Shown: positions 37,301 to 50,728, numbered from the stretch's first letter. The stretch: DNA of 64,000 bases from Heterobilharzia americana (GCA_944470555.2 OX104130.1:45727491-45791490), one strand, 5' to 3'. Notes: generated by a model from the sequence alone, not told the origin. Program-made: numbers and translations.

Positions 37301-40138
37301 TATCGTATATGGACACAATTCGCTGAATTCTAGAATGATTGCATGATATTTTAAAAATGTGCAGTCAGTTCTACGAAACAAATCGTAAACCAACAGAGGA
37401 TCCTATGCGACTGTAATCAAAGTACACCAAAGGAGAAAAATGTTGCTCATCAGGTATTTTAGCAGTTTATCTAACACCACAGTATCAAGAATTATTTCTT
37501 TATCTTATGATCATAACAAGCACGTAATCTTGTCAATCATATCCAATGACTATTGATCAGTAGTCTCTGCATAAGCAGATTTATGAAAACCATAACCAAT
37601 TTGGAGTTCAACGGCAAAAAGATTATACAACAATTACACATAAAATAAAAATTATTACCTATCAAAATTGAGAACAAAACCTTAAAGCTTTAAAATACCA
37701 GGAGTTATGAAGAAGATTGTCATCTTCGTAAAATAGTAAACGTAAAACAAATCTTAGCTCTATTTTCCAAAACATTTTGACGTGGTTTCTAAAGTAAACA
37801 GTTCGAAATGGAATATAATGCATGATATGGGAAGATTAAGAACATCATTTATTGTTCAAGAGTAATTATTTCATTTCCAGCTTCCTCATTGCAAACTACA
37901 GATCAATGAAACGAAATTTTACAAGAAGTGAGACAAAGAAATTCGCTGAGAGAGGAAAAAGGGTCTCATTTGTTGAGTATTTATGGCTACTTTTCGGACT
38001 ATAAAATAACTTCCGTAATAACAGACTTAGTCACCCTTCTTAACAAGATATTTTTAATTTAAGCATGAGATCATCTTTAAATTATGTAAAGGCAATGGAA
38101 GCTAATTATTGTAAGAGAAATACTTTCCTGACAAAGATGGTAACTTTTTGCCACATATAAGACGCTCATTTTTACTCTTTATTTACAGTCGGAAAAGGAT
38201 ATCATTTTGGCTGATTTCTTACAGGTGCATCACATAAAAACTGACGAGCACGGAATGAATAGGACATCAAACATTGCATAGTGATATTTTCACATCAACT
38301 TGGTTGTGACAATCTAAAATCTCTAAGTAATTATTCTGATAAATCAATATACTTGTAAGAATTACTGTTCATAAACTTAATTATCAAGCTTCTAACTTGA
38401 AGTTAACAGCAGCATGCGCCGGCGAAAGTGGTAAATGGTAATCCACAACGCGCTGTATTGCTCCACTATACATCTCAGTGTTCAGATATGTTGCACAAAC
38501 AGGCAATCTTAAATTTTCTGGGTTTTTTAATTTAGACCATTTAAAAGCAAACTGCTACACACGAAGAACTAGTTAATTCCGTCACGTAATGTCTTTTTCG
38601 CAACACAGAAAACTGCTTAACTGAATCGCACTGGTAACTGAAGTCTTTTACAGGAGCAGCTATTTTACTGTAATTACTTTTTAAAAGCTTATGATCGTTA
38701 TGAGTCGATATCATGAAAACTACCATCTTATCGTTTGATTTAGTTACCTGATTTCACAGTTGTGACATAGGATCCTTTAGATAAGTATGAACAGGTGTAC
38801 AAGTTATTTGATCCAAGTGCATTCATGAATTTAGCTTTCTCTGTGTTATGACTTCTAGTCCAAAAATATATAAACACCTATCATAAATCTTAAGTGTTTA
38901 AATTGTTCCGTTTCTAGTCATCATACAACAATCTATCTAGGGTGGCATACAAATTACTATATTCTGGATTCACTGTTTCAGTATCATTTCGAGTAATATA
39001 CATAGAAATACAGTTTTTGTGTAGTAGTATCGCTCGATAAGATTGGTAAGTTAACGCTTTGCTCTAAAGTAGTTTAACGTTGATAGACACATTTTCTTCG
39101 ACTCAACTTTTAACATTATAACTAAACAAATAATTACGCAAATCGACTAGTGTATCTATATGGCTGGATGGTAGAATATTTTTTTTAACGTGTTATAATT
39201 GTGTGCTTAGCTTGGTGTGCGTTTTTGTTTGTTTGTCTGGACTTGAATCATTGGCACCCTTTGACCAAACATTTAAGAGCAAACGGCATATGGTTATGCA
39301 ATTAAAATGCAGAAGAAATAACCTAAAACAAAATTGTTCATGCTTATCCAAATGTATCTGAATAGTTTAAAGTTATATCACTTATCCACGGTTTACCTAA
39401 CACAATTCTTACTTAGATGCAACCACAGCAACGAGAAAATTCTTACTAGTACATATGCTGTCAACATAGCGGTTTCAGCTATAAAAATATAGTTAACTTA
39501 AAACAGCGTTCAACAAATAAAGTAGTTAACCATAAATCCATTAAGAGGGAGAGAGAAAAGAGTGATTCTTGTAAAGTGGGCAGAGTATTAACGGAATATC
39601 TAGTTGTGAAAATAATATTTATTTACATAAATTTCACATCAGAGCATAAAAAACTATCTGCCAAGAAATCGAGTAAATGTAGCATGCTCCGTTAAATCTC
39701 AAGCGTTATTTGTAAAAAGACGAAGTCACAAACTTTTTGACAATGAGGATTGCTGATCAACAAAGAAAAGATATTTGTTTGGTCCGAAATCTGCATATAA
39801 CGATAGGTAGTGAGTAATGCTCAAATAAGAATAATATTAAAATAGTAAATCTAACTGGTTACTTGCAAAGGCTGATTAATTTAAAAGTAACCTTCCTCAA
39901 ATGAGATGCAGAACCACTGAAAACCTAAGAGGATTGGATAGCTGCTTTGTCCTGTTTTACGATTCCATAGCAGGGCGTGCCGATTGCTACACAATGGATA
40001 GAGCTTAAGACAAATAGATATAGGAGTAAAACTTGGGTAATGTGGTTCGTCTTAATTCTATTTTAGTCTGTTTATTAGAAATATCACACAGTGAAACAGT
40101 ATCATTTACTGGATAACGTTTTGGACACAATCTACTGT
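34346..40138. other. Gene-poor AT-rich DNA
   Basis: No supported gene. Two slightly GC-richer patches near 35140-35230 (minus frame 35079-35288) and 35690-35775 may be repeat remnants. Minus frames at 36817-37017, 37211-37393 and 38541-38726 have no domain support. Confidence 0.4.
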
Positions 40139-40170
40139 CCATATTCATATGGATATTCATTCGAATATGG
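40139..40170. repeat. Imperfect palindrome
   Basis: CCATATTC and GAATATGG bracket a shorter inner CATATG palindrome, giving about 32 bp able to form a hairpin. No element identified. Confidence 0.5.
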
Positions 40171-40949
40171 CTCACTGTCTCCTAATTCTGTCAGTACTTG
40201 ACACAAAGCGACCATCAGCCGATGCCACTGGTGGGTATTATCCTTACATTCAACTTAGTTGGCTTTATGGGTATTACAATATGAAAAAAAATGGTTCAAC
40301 GAGGAGACTCTTCAGTTGATTTCATCCACTAAGCTGTTCACTTGCATTTATATACAGTATTTCTGGTGAGAATGTGTGGTAGCAGCTAGTTAAGTCTGGC
40401 ATCAAGGAAGGTTGTATTTATAAAAAATAAGAACATTTTCATCTTAAGATGATCTATGAATATTGACAATCGATCTAAAACCATAGTAATGAGCAAAGTT
40501 AAATTGTCAAAACATAAAAATGCAGGGCTGTTTAGATTAGTGAGTATTACTCAAGAAATCATAGAAATTAAGCAATGATGACTAAGAATAACGATTTGCT
40601 CATTTCAAGTTGTTATTCATCATAGACTGACATCAGCTGGGTATCAGTTGAGTATTATTAAAAAGTATTTAATGAATGAGTTGTCATCAAGGTGTGTAAA
40701 GAAACAGGTAACTGATAATATGTAGGAAATGAATAGAATCAAAGGGTTAGAAGTGATGGTGAGGAAACGTTTGAAAAGTTAAAAAGTAGGAAAACGAAAG
40801 GAGCAATGGTTAAACGAGCCGCTTTTGTGTGAAAAGCTCCACGTTTCCAATCTGAATTGCTGAAGCTACAGCAATAAAAATGAGGTTGACGTGCACTAAC
40901 TTTGGTAATTTTCTTTTCACTTGTGAATAACTTTGAAACATGTTTTTTA

Positions 40950-41240
40950 AAATTTATTGATCAGAGTCGCACTTCCCATAGATCCACCCTTACCACTTTT
41001 TGAATTCGCCAGATAGCATTCTCGAACCCTTTGGGACAGGACTGCTTCGAACCATTGATGCGTCTGGCTTCACTAGGGCAGGTGAACTAACATACTCGTG
41101 TAAACGCGACCAGATTTGAGATTTCGTCTTTCAAACTTCTGATGAATAAAGAGCAACTACAAAGCACTAATCTGAGAGTCGCTGAGAAGGAACATCTCTC
41201 CAGGGAGCTAGAAATCCTTCTCTTTTGGATATCAGCAGCT
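40950..41240 (-). repeat. Unclassified repeat-like block with A-rich end
   Basis: Composition is more balanced than the flanks. Read on the minus strand, the block ends in an AATAAATTTTAAAAAAC run, like the 3' end of a retroposed sequence. It carries B-box-like GGTTCGAAGC and GGGTTCGAGAATGC but no A box at the right distance. A minus frame (FIHQKFERRNLKSGRVYTSM) shows no known domain. It could be a LINE 3' end, an LTR fragment or a SINE body. Confidence 0.3.
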
Positions 41241-41805
41241 AGACTAACTCTGAAGTCAAAGTTCATTATGATCTTTTTTTCGATATGGATATTGAGACAT
41301 GTTTTCGAGGTTTGAGTTTGATGTTTTTATCTATGAACCGTGATAGTTATCCTTTTCCAATGACACGTTTTCTCAGTGTTTATCAATTCATCTATAGCAT
41401 TTGGGCTGCAAGTGCATCAAATGCGAATAGTAAGGGATAAAATTAAATTCCTCTTCCTACCGAAGAGTACCTATCTGTAAGAAGGTTTTAGCTGTCCAAT
41501 CAATGTAGGCTTTCTGTGAATTAACTTAGTCCAAGTTCCATCAACTTTTCTAGTTAGTTCTGCATAAATTTGGGAAGTTTTAGATCCATTTTCTACTTGA
41601 GTTGTGAATATTGTATCGCCGGATGGCAGCTACTGAATGTGTCCAAAACATCGTTCAAGTTACATATATTATCACAAGTAATGGAAATATTGTCAAAATA
41701 CCATTTATACAGCTGAAAATCACTGACTTAATTTTCAATGACTATTTTCCATATTTGTCGTGAAGCAATCTGCCATTATTCGGTCTAAGAAGGATCTTAA
41801 AGAAA
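41241..41805. other. No recognisable feature
   Basis: Spacer before the candidate terminal exon at 41806. Confidence 0.4.
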
Positions 41806-41909
41806 TTAAGTCTTCCGATCTGTATATGGCTTCATCGGAAGTGAATTTCTCTCACGAATCTTCATGATAACTTTGAAAAGTTCATCTTGGAGCCAGTCAT
41901 TAATAACCA
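41806..41909 (-). CDS. Candidate terminal exon of an unidentified minus-strand gene
   Basis: Read on the minus strand, a CAATTATCCAG acceptor precedes 104 bp that stay open to a TAA. The translation is compact and mixed in composition, as in real proteins (INDWLQDELFKVIMKIRERN), with codon use unlike the random AT-rich frames nearby. The exon starts with two bases of a split codon, so an upstream exon must end with one. I could not find that partner. The family is unknown and the evidence is limited to composition, acceptor and stop. Confidence 0.35.
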
Positions 41910-43333
41910 CTGGATAATTGTTAAGTTGTTTATTTTTATTATATAGGCAAACAGTAAGGTGTAACAATCGAAGTTTCAAAGACGGATGGTTTGTGGTGGT
42001 CAGTGGTATGGCATGAACTTTCCATGACAATCAAACCTTAAGTGAATATTAATCTGTAAAAAAATAATAGTGTCCTAGATAACTTATTTTCGCTCAAAAT
42101 GATATTTGAAACAGTAGTACGTCTGTAGTAAATGCCACTCGTAATGAATGAAAATAAGTGCAGAAAGAAATCCAGAGTACGCTAGGTTTCCAACTATAAA
42201 GCTATAGCAACTACATGATCCTGTACCAGAAGAATTGCGTCAACAAAAATGAAGTAAGAAGCTAGGCTGCTTACGGTCTTTACACTGAGCATAAGAAGAT
42301 TAGTTAAAAAAATGCGATTTATTGGCACTATACACTCCGAACAGTTTGCTTACATACGGCGTTGTAGAACTATTTACATAAAACTTCACAAAACAAGGTT
42401 GATTAAGTTATTAGGATTCTCAAGAGAAATGACTGGCAGAACAAAAACTGACATCTGTCATTCCATGTTAGTTTGTATGTTGGATTATTCACACAGTAAA
42501 ATAATATTACTAACTTCGGTATATGGCTGGATGTTTATGCCCTGACGGTGGTCACGTTACACTCTGTTGAATGTTCTGCTGAGGGCGGTGGAATGTGTGA
42601 TTGTCTTGTACCAGGTTCAGTAGTGGTTGTCTGTTATATGCATACGCACCGTCCTTTATGTATTCATTAAATAATATTGTTTCATTATGTGAAATAACTA
42701 TCAGGCAAACCAACATAAAGTAATACACTGCCACGGCGATCAAGTCCTAATTTTAAATAAAATCGGTATCACTTCAACTTTAATGTGAAAACTAAAATCG
42801 CTATTACCAAGGTGGGTTCACTGAAAGCACAAAATCCATCTGAGTATATTAAGATGCCTTAAATTTATGAATGACTACAGCCTTGATTAATTAAAGCATA
42901 TCTCTCTTATTACATTTATACGGTGGCTTAAAGGTTGTTTTCATGTCAACCTTATGATGGGTTTCTATAATTTACTTCCCAATCGATGAAGGTAGATGCC
43001 ACCTGCAGTTATTGGGTGGTATGAGTTTAGTTGCTTTTCAAGTCAGTTGGGTAGATGTTTATCTATTTTCAAACTCATTTCGCAGTTACTCCTCACAATC
43101 AATCTGTTTATGTATGTGAATAAATTGGTAAACACATTAGGGTGTGGTGCAGTAGTTTATGCCTTGTTTTGGCTTGTATTGTAGCATGATCTTTGGGTTG
43201 TTCGCTATAATGGAATTAGTTGCGTGGTATGCTAAACAAATGGCTTACGTTAGGCTTATTCGCAATAAGGCTATGCGAGTCATTTGAAAATGACAATGAA
43301 ATGTAGAGACTTCACTAATGAATTGAATACCTC

Positions 43334-43640
43334 ATGGGTTTTGATGCTATAAAACGTTTAAGCCCAATGATAAATTTCAACGGGTACCTCTTTGATACCG
43401 TCTACAACTTGGTTTCACTGTCCTTTGCGTCAACAACGCAAATGCTATTGGTCCTGTCAAATAGGAATTTGACTAAACCCCATTTATACTGGTCAGCAGC
43501 TATAGGAAATAGGATATTATTCCGTTCAATTTGGCTTCCTTCGTTAGTAGTAGTGATTTTAATTTTTATAACAAGGGTGACGTCATTCAGATTTTGCTCT
43601 AGTTCCCTCCTTCCTTCACGTGATTCATAGTGACCTAATT
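43334..43640 (-). pseudogene. Penelope-like element fragment (region after reverse transcriptase)
   Basis: The minus-strand translation contains YKWGLVKFLFDRTNSIC followed, after about a dozen residues, by SETKL, a TAG stop, and TVSKRYPLKFIIG. The spacing matches the conserved stretch downstream of the reverse transcriptase in Penelope-like retroelements: a tyrosine/lysine pair, LV..LF.RA..IC, then an acidic residue and a NGYPL.FI-like motif. The in-frame stop and the absence of flanking domains make this a fossil. A second Penelope-like fragment lies at 52.6 kb on the same strand. The two could be parts of one disrupted element, but more likely they are separate copies. Confidence 0.5.
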
Positions 43641-43659
43641 GACCTTTTAGCATTTTCAC

Positions 43660-45593
43660 GTAAATAATTCGACAAGTTCATTCAAAATACCTACTGCTAA
43701 TGCATCACATACTTCAAATAATCTTCCCCTTCTAATTACGCTTTATATATTTATCAGTGGGATCAGTTCTTTCAACTATCCCTAACTTAGCTTGTGTAGA
43801 TTACTAAGACACGGATTATTGACTAAGGTGTATGAAAGAACGTCAGTTCCAATGATCTGATATGACAAGGTTGAAAGACTTCAAACTGATTTTGAACCAG
43901 ACGACTCTCTTACCCACGATATTTTATAAACACTCAGGATGTCATCGAATGAAGAAAGTCTAAACTTCAGAAAACTGTGATCAATGAAGGTTAATTTTTC
44001 GGAAATTATTTTTCAAATAAAATGTAATATCTAACAGGTATTGTTCGCTAATAACAAACAAGATAAAATTTTCGTTCACACACTAAGAATTAAGAAACCC
44101 AAGATTCCGAAGCTTAAAGAAGTTACTTACTGGAAATGTTTCTGTATGCGTTACCTAGCTAACTTTACACTGATTTCCTTGGTGCTACAGTAAGAAATCA
44201 AGCCTTACTTCTTGCATACAAATTTATTCTACTCGACACCTGTTTCGGTAAAATTTTGCTGCCAGGCGAGAAGTGGCGAATCAACGAAAGAAATGATGTT
44301 TATTCGTAGTCGATGACTAAATTTCACCAAACACCTGCAGTGCAGTGGACAATGCGTTTTATTATCTACTAAGTTATTTTCTCAATCAAGGGTGTTTGTC
44401 AGTTCCAAAAGTATGAGCTGGGGACTTCATTATAGTGTATGGGCATCTAGGCTCACTTGATAATCCTTTAAGTTAACGATGGTGACTGATCGGTTGTAGG
44501 TTGGATTACAAGGAACACTTACCTTCAGCTTGGCACAGATGAGAAGCTACTTTTAGCCAGCACAAACTCCCTCCAAAAATATCTCCGTTATGATACCTGA
44601 ATGCTCTTTTCTTGTAATCAATCTCGGGTTTAAATTGAGCATACTAATGACAGATAACATGTGTGCACTCAACACTACTGTTCCTTCTGGATTAGTTTCA
44701 GCATGATCTAATATGTGTCAGGTGTACGTTATATTTTGGTGTTATCAAAACTGATGCAAGAGAATTGTTTGCATCACGTGTTACGAAGAAAGATGAAATC
44801 TAAGTAATTTCAGTCTTAGCTACTTAACTTGGACGGTGTAGATGAGCACTTATTGCACTCACACGCTGACATGAAAATGGCAGTTACAACGACCTGTTAC
44901 TCCAAAAGTACAAAACTAATAAGTGATTAGTCTTAATGGCTTCAGCGTAGCTTTTTGAAGGTTGTTGGCAGCTCTACGCAGACGGTCAGTATGGTAATTT
45001 GATTGAGGTAAATGGGACATGTGCAACTGTCTTTTTTCATTTCTGCCTACGTATAACCGGACTAAACAGAACTGCTTAATTTCTACATTCTACCTTAAAT
45101 CTACCATCGGTGTAATTCTCAAAGGAACTGAAAATGAGGTGTATGATAATCTAGATCTGCCAACAAGAGAAAGATTTTTTGACTCTGACAATACGAACAA
45201 TATCATTTTACTTTGGGACAAAAAGCAGATTATTTGAATTATCCTCTGTTGTTTAGTGCAAAATACTTTTTTAAGAACATAATTTCACCTACAGGATCAT
45301 CTTTGTAGTTGGAACACTAAGAATCTTAGAAAATCATCCCTTACTGGCTGTGTGATTGATATTTTAAGAGTGAACTATGCAATTTCTAAGAGCATATCTG
45401 GAGATGAAGTTAGGTACTAAAGCTTAAGCAACTCGTATTTTCATCATGACATTTTTTCAGCTGCACAAGATCTGATTGCAGAACTATGTTACAGACATAT
45501 ATGCGGAATGCCCACAAAGTCTGAAGTTTTTCCCTTGAAGATCTGCAGTAGCGTTGAATTAGATCACCACTGTCTACGTAAAAGTTCTGATAT
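43660..45593. other. No supported gene
   Basis: AT-rich spacer. A plus-strand frame at 45019-45237 has plausible composition (YDNLDLPTRERFFDS) but no convincing splice sites or family. Confidence 0.35.
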
Positions 45594-48500
45594 CATTATT
45601 CCTTTTTATTACTTTTCCCTTGAGCTCCTAGTGAAACTTAGGGCTTCAAAAGCACATCTCCATTGCACCTTCTTCTCTGAGGTCTTTTGAGCCTGGCTCC
45701 ATAACTGCTTACAACGTTTTATTTCTTCCTCACACCACTTCCTTCATGTCACTGTCGGACGCCCAACTCGTCGTTTCCCATCTAGATCCCACTCGACAGC
45801 CTAGCCTGGCGCGTGATATCCCCAATCGGTCTTCACAGTGTATGACCAATCGAATTCACCTTCAATCTCTTCCTCTGGATATTTGTTGGACGATGCGTTC
45901 TTGGTCGGCCTGTTCGCAGAGTTCCTTGTTACTAATTCTTGTTATCCTGGCACTCTGATCTTCAGTATTGAATGAGCGCAGGCGACAGCTGTTGAAGAAT
46001 GTGTGTAGTTTTTTGGAAATGCTTTTCGTGACACGCCAAGTTTCTGAACCATGTAGCAGCACTGACTTGATATTGGTGTTGAAAATCCGGATTTTGCTCT
46101 CTTTGCTGAGTGTAGTGCAGTTGATCTTTACACTGATTTTAGATCCTGGCTTTGACGTCCTCGTCTGTGCCGCCTGTAGTTGAAACGACGCTGTCTAGGG
46201 GGTAGGTGAAAGAGACAACTTCCTTTAGGTTACTCCCGTTGATGGTCATTGGTGCTTGTTAGTGATGCCGTTGTTCGCTGAGTATCTTCATCGCCTCCGT
46301 TTTTTCCACATTCACTTGAAGTCCCGTTTTCCCTGCCTCTTCTGTCAACTTATGGTTTTCGCCTATCGATCTAGTTTGTGTGACCAGATATTAGACATAA
46401 ATCATCATCAGCGAAATCCAAATCTTCTATACTCCCTTCATCGTTCCAGCCGGCGTATGCCCAACTTCTCTCTCCCCACGGTTTGCTGCATGATCCAGTC
46501 AACCAAAATCAGGAGGATCATTGGTGACGGTAGGTGGCAACCACCTTGTCTTAATCCTTTCTTCACTCTGAAGGCGTCACTGAGCTTTCCATTGTTAATC
46601 ACTTGGAATGTGGCGTTGTCATAAGGCTGTTAAAAGAAGTTGGTAAGGGTTTGTTGCACTCCGTAGTGTTGAAACAACTGCTAAATTACTTCCAAGTCGA
46701 AGGTCTTTTGAAAATCGATGAAGTTGAAGTACAGAGTTGACTGCCATTCTGTGCTCTGTTCTATTATGTGTAGCGTAGCGTTGCGATTTGATCCGCACAT
46801 GGTTTGTTCTACATGAAGCCTGTCTGTTCTAGTCGTGATTTTGAATTCAGCGCATCCTTTAGTCTCTACAGGATAATAAAGCATAATATTTTGCTTGGGG
46901 TGGACAGGGATGCAGCATGATTCCGTAGTAGTTCTTGCGATTACTTAGGTAGCTCTTCTTCGGGAGTTTGACAAGGTAGCCCTTCTTCCAGTCACCAGGT
47001 ACCTTTTTTCCTCCAAAAAACTTATTCAGTAGTGGTGTGAGCATATCCGCTGTTGCCCCTGTGTCAGTTCTCAGTGCTTCTGGAGGAATTCCATCTGGTC
47101 CTGCTGCTTTCCTGCATTTCAGTAGCTTCATGGAGCTCAGGACTTCCACTTTCCTTGGAGAATTTATGTTCACTTGCAGTTCTGTGTCTGGGCTGCAGGT
47201 GGTATTTCTGGACAAAGTGCAGGCGGTAATGCTGGTCGATTCAAGAGCTGTTTGAAAGTGGTCAGGCCATTGTTTCCTTTGTTTCTCCTCTTTGGCAATC
47301 AGACTTCCTTCATCATCTTCTATTGGTTTCATCTGCACTGTGTTGATCTCCTCCATAGCAGATAGTAACCTGGTTATTCGATACAATGTTGTCAGGTGTC
47401 TCTCTCTCTCTGTCTCTACTACCAGCATCCTGTTCTGCTTCACCTGTAAATGTGTCATAGGAGTGTCTTTTGTCTTTGCGTGCACTCTTCTTCACTTCTT
47501 TGTCCAGTGTTTTATACATTGTACTCAGATTTTGTTTTCGTTGCGAGTCCTTGCACTGGTTTATCTTCTGCTTCACCATCCTTTTCTCCCTGCTCTATCA
47601 GCTTTCATGTGTTCGTGGAGATCAATCCCTTGTCTTGTTTCCTGCTCCTTCTTATATGGTTATGCAGGTTTTCTTCCATGTCTCGTTCGAAGACTTCCAG
47701 TGTTCTACCATGCGGGTTCCCTCGGCAATGTTGCCTAATGTCTCCCATTTTTTCCTGAGGGCTGACGTAAAGATGTGCTTTGTAGTTTCATACTTAAGTT
47801 AGTCTGTGAGTGTTGAACTTGAATTGTGATCTATCATCACCATCTACCTTGAAGGCTTTCAACTTGATTTCGAAGGTTCCGTGCACTAGATGGCAAGTAG
47901 TCTGAAGCTACATCTGCTCTCCTTCATGATTTTGTGTCCAGTGGGCTGTGTCTGCACTTTCTTCACATTCAGATGAAGTCGATCTCATTTTCAGTGAAGT
48001 GTCTCCATCTGGTGAAATCAAATCCATGCAGCTTTATGAATATCCTTGTGTTTATACACACTGCTTCCAATCATCAAATCGTTAAACTCGCAGACGTCTG
48101 CAAACACTTCTCTATTCTCATTCATCATTCCACCGAGTGACACCCGACCCATGATTGGTTCTCCTCCTGTGTTGTCTGCTCCCAGTTCGGCATTCATGTC
48201 ACCTCACATATTGGAATTTTGATATCGCCAACTATGGTCTTGTCAGTCACTGATTGGTGTTGTCCATAGAATTCCTTCTTCTTCTCCTCTTCATCTGAAT
48301 TATTTGTAGATGCATGGCATAGAGTAGCATTGGTTGATTGTGACTTTCCTTCCTTTTGATTTGAATCCATCTTGCTGTCATGATCCGGATCCTGCAGGAG
48401 GAGATTGGTTCTCACTGCACGAGACAGTGCCTTCGATGCTGTTTGGAACATCATGATAGCCACCCCAAAACTCAGAGTGCTCATTCGTGGTTATCGCCTA

Positions 48501-48900
48501 GGTGATAATATCAGAGTAGATTATTGACTCTCCAGTTGACAGTTTGCAGAATCCACTTCTATTCCATCTAGAGATTCGTCACAGATTCCTAGCACTTCCA
48601 TGCCATATCTTTTCACCTTTTTGTAATCTGGTCAGTCTTGCTTGGTTCAAACATCGTGCAGGCATTCCATGTCTCCATGTTTGCTTTCGTTTTCATTGAG
48701 AGGTAGGAGACATATCGGCTTACTGGCTTCTCGAAGACTTTCACCAACCGGCATCATTTCGTCTCCCTGATTCCAGCTAGGAATAAGTTCATGTTTATTT
48801 TTTATGATTTCTTTGTGCTTTGAAGTTTCTTTAGTGATTGGATTGGCTTCTTGGGGTAAGGTTGCTAGGCGTATGCCCAACCTTTGCTCTTTATCCGGGC
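45594..48900 (-). mobile_element. RTE/SR2-like LINE, copy C (nearly full length, inactivated)
   Basis: Minus-strand element of about 3.3 kb. The leader near 48850-48880 matches copy B. The endonuclease (about 48190-48700) carries the same frameshift before the catalytic GDMNA box as copy A. The linker plus reverse transcriptase start is an open frame at 46859-47485 containing AAGPDGIPPEAL. The A-box region reads FIDFQKTFD (46681-46884). The catalytic box at 46401-46415 has an extra Asp codon (FADDDL). The thumb region has GSETWRVTK (45862-46062). The 3' end is a decayed AT-rich tail at about 45594. A 670-bp stretch (47036-47705) is identical to copy D. Multiple frameshifts rule out activity. 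Confidence 0.85.
47036..47705. repeat. 670-bp block identical to 58908-59577
   Basis: Compared line by line, the block matches copy D without a difference at a constant offset of 11872 bp. Identity stops abruptly: leftward at TGTGA (GG versus AA before it) and rightward after TGTTC (TACC versus ATCA). Outside the block the two elements remain homologous but clearly diverged. Confidence 0.9.
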
Positions 48901-48909
48901 TTAGTACGG

Positions 48910-48941
48910 GCTAGTAAACTAGTGAACTAGTCAACCAGTGA
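48910..48941. repeat. Four 8-bp tandem units
   Basis: GCTAGTAA, ACTAGTGA, ACTAGTCA and ACCAGTGA follow one another just outside the 5' end of RTE copy C. Confidence 0.6.
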
Positions 48942-50728
48942 AGGTTAAATGTGCTGATATACGGTGATAATTCCAAGCGTACACTCCTGAGACCACTGAT
49001 TTTGGTAAAGTCACCCTAAAATATCGTCTTCAAACTCTTTCCCATGTTATGAATGTTGGGCTGATGGGATTCTACTCTACCTATTGTTTGTAAGCGTGAA
49101 TGCATGAAACGCAGAGATTTTCAGTGAATAAAGCGGTATTTCAGGATGGAGGACAGTGGTGTCGAGCCTACACTTAATGATGCATCTCCACCTCTTGAAT
49201 AGGATCAAAAGAAGCATGCCACTCACAGGTTCAAAGTATTACTATACAAGGCTGTTAATGGAATGCAGTGTTGAATTTGACGAAAACGTTTTGTTGCTTT
49301 TTTATTCTAAGGGTAAAGCTAAACTTAAAGGTATCCTGACTAACAGTGGACTGGATGGTTTGAAAAAACTTGGGCATCTGAAAACTTAGTGTCAGATTCA
49401 TACTCTTGAAAACGATCTTCCTAGCGAGATGGAAACGTTGAGGAATAATACAAAGTATTTGTTTATTTTGTTATTTGTTCTAATATACTACGCCGGGATT
49501 ACCCGAGTAAAATACGTCCTATACAATGTAAACTGTTAAAGGTTTCCTTAGGTTTATCTTTGTGACTACTTTCTTTGAAATTCGCCAGCACTTCAAATGG
49601 CCCTTTGGTTCTTTCTTAGCGGTGGCATATTATTTTGTGCCACACATTCTCATTGCCTACGATGCACAAAGTGTGTTTTGGACACGGCAAGAGGAAGAAA
49701 GAATACATCAGAAATTTAAACTTTATACACTTGAAACTGCTGTTATATAATTGTGCAGTTAAGATCATACAGGCATACCAGCTGTTGTATTTTTAGTGGT
49801 ATATTTATGGGCAATCGAAACCTTTACAGTTAGATTTACAAGCCAAAAAATTAATGCAGGTTACTACCTGCATATGAATTATATATAGTTTTGACCAGCT
49901 AAACAATAATAATAAGCACTTTACTGTCAAACAAATTTCAGGAATACCACGCAGAATTTTCAGCATATCATGTAGCATTAACAAGAGAGAAATAAAAAAC
50001 AGTTCACGGCATGAACAGATGATGGATGGTTAACAGACATGACAACAATTAGGTTTTCAAAATATAAATAACGGCAAGCTAAATTATCTGTTATTCATCT
50101 GTTGTTAATAAATTGAATAATCAGGTCATTTTTAACACATTCTCTTCTTCACAATGGCTAAAAGCCAAATAAGCTATGATAGACTATTTATATTGTCTTA
50201 CGTGAATAAAGCCTTATATGCTTCCTCTTAGTCGCCCCTGTGAACTGACATTTTGGAAAATGGGAGTGAGTAGAATGCCGATCAGTTGATATATTTACTC
50301 CTGCTAGCCGTTTACTTGAATAAGGATTCCAGTTCACAACATTACTATTTAGATAAGTTCAAGGCATGCCACTGGTTATGCTGACAATCTTCAAAGTCCT
50401 ACGAAATGCAGCATAATCTTTCATCAGTTACCTAGTAAAAAGGAAGAGGGAACAATAGAGAAGAACAGGTCTGACGTAAGACTTTATAGAGCATCAAAGA
50501 AGGGGCTGAGTAACTACACAGTCCCTCCAGCTTCAATAAGGCTGAAGTAAACTCAGTTATTTAAAATCATTAGGTCAATAACATAAGGAATTACATGAAT
50601 AGATGAAGTAACATAAAATTATAGTCTTCGTGAAAGTGAGAAATTGATGAAAGGTTCAGTTCAAACCACTGTATTACCATCTCTAGTGGAAAGCGTGGTA
50701 TCCCAAGCATTTTTCATACATTTCTTAC
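48942..50728. other. No supported gene
   Basis: A plus-strand frame ending in TAA at 49750 (about 49555-49750, with a CCTTAG acceptor and a hydrophobic GSFLAVAYYFVPHILIAY stretch) could be a terminal exon of a membrane protein. No partner exon was confirmed. Confidence 0.3.

Noticed and set aside
43334..43630. Plus-strand 98-codon frame as a gene
   Set aside because: The opposite strand carries the conserved Penelope-like motif series, so this frame is a shadow.
47037..47802. Long plus-strand frames across RTE copy C (also 59164-59699 in copy D, 12261-12780 in copy B, 148-433 in copy A)
   Set aside because: They are antisense shadows of the element's minus-strand coding sequence. They appear at the same place in several copies and have Ser/Leu/Phe-rich, domain-free translations.
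49555..49750. Plus-strand terminal exon joined by a 22-kb intron to a micro-exon near 26788-26822
   Set aside because: The codon phase fits, but both exons are short, neither has a recognised domain, and the join would have to skip many elements. Too weak to list as a gene.
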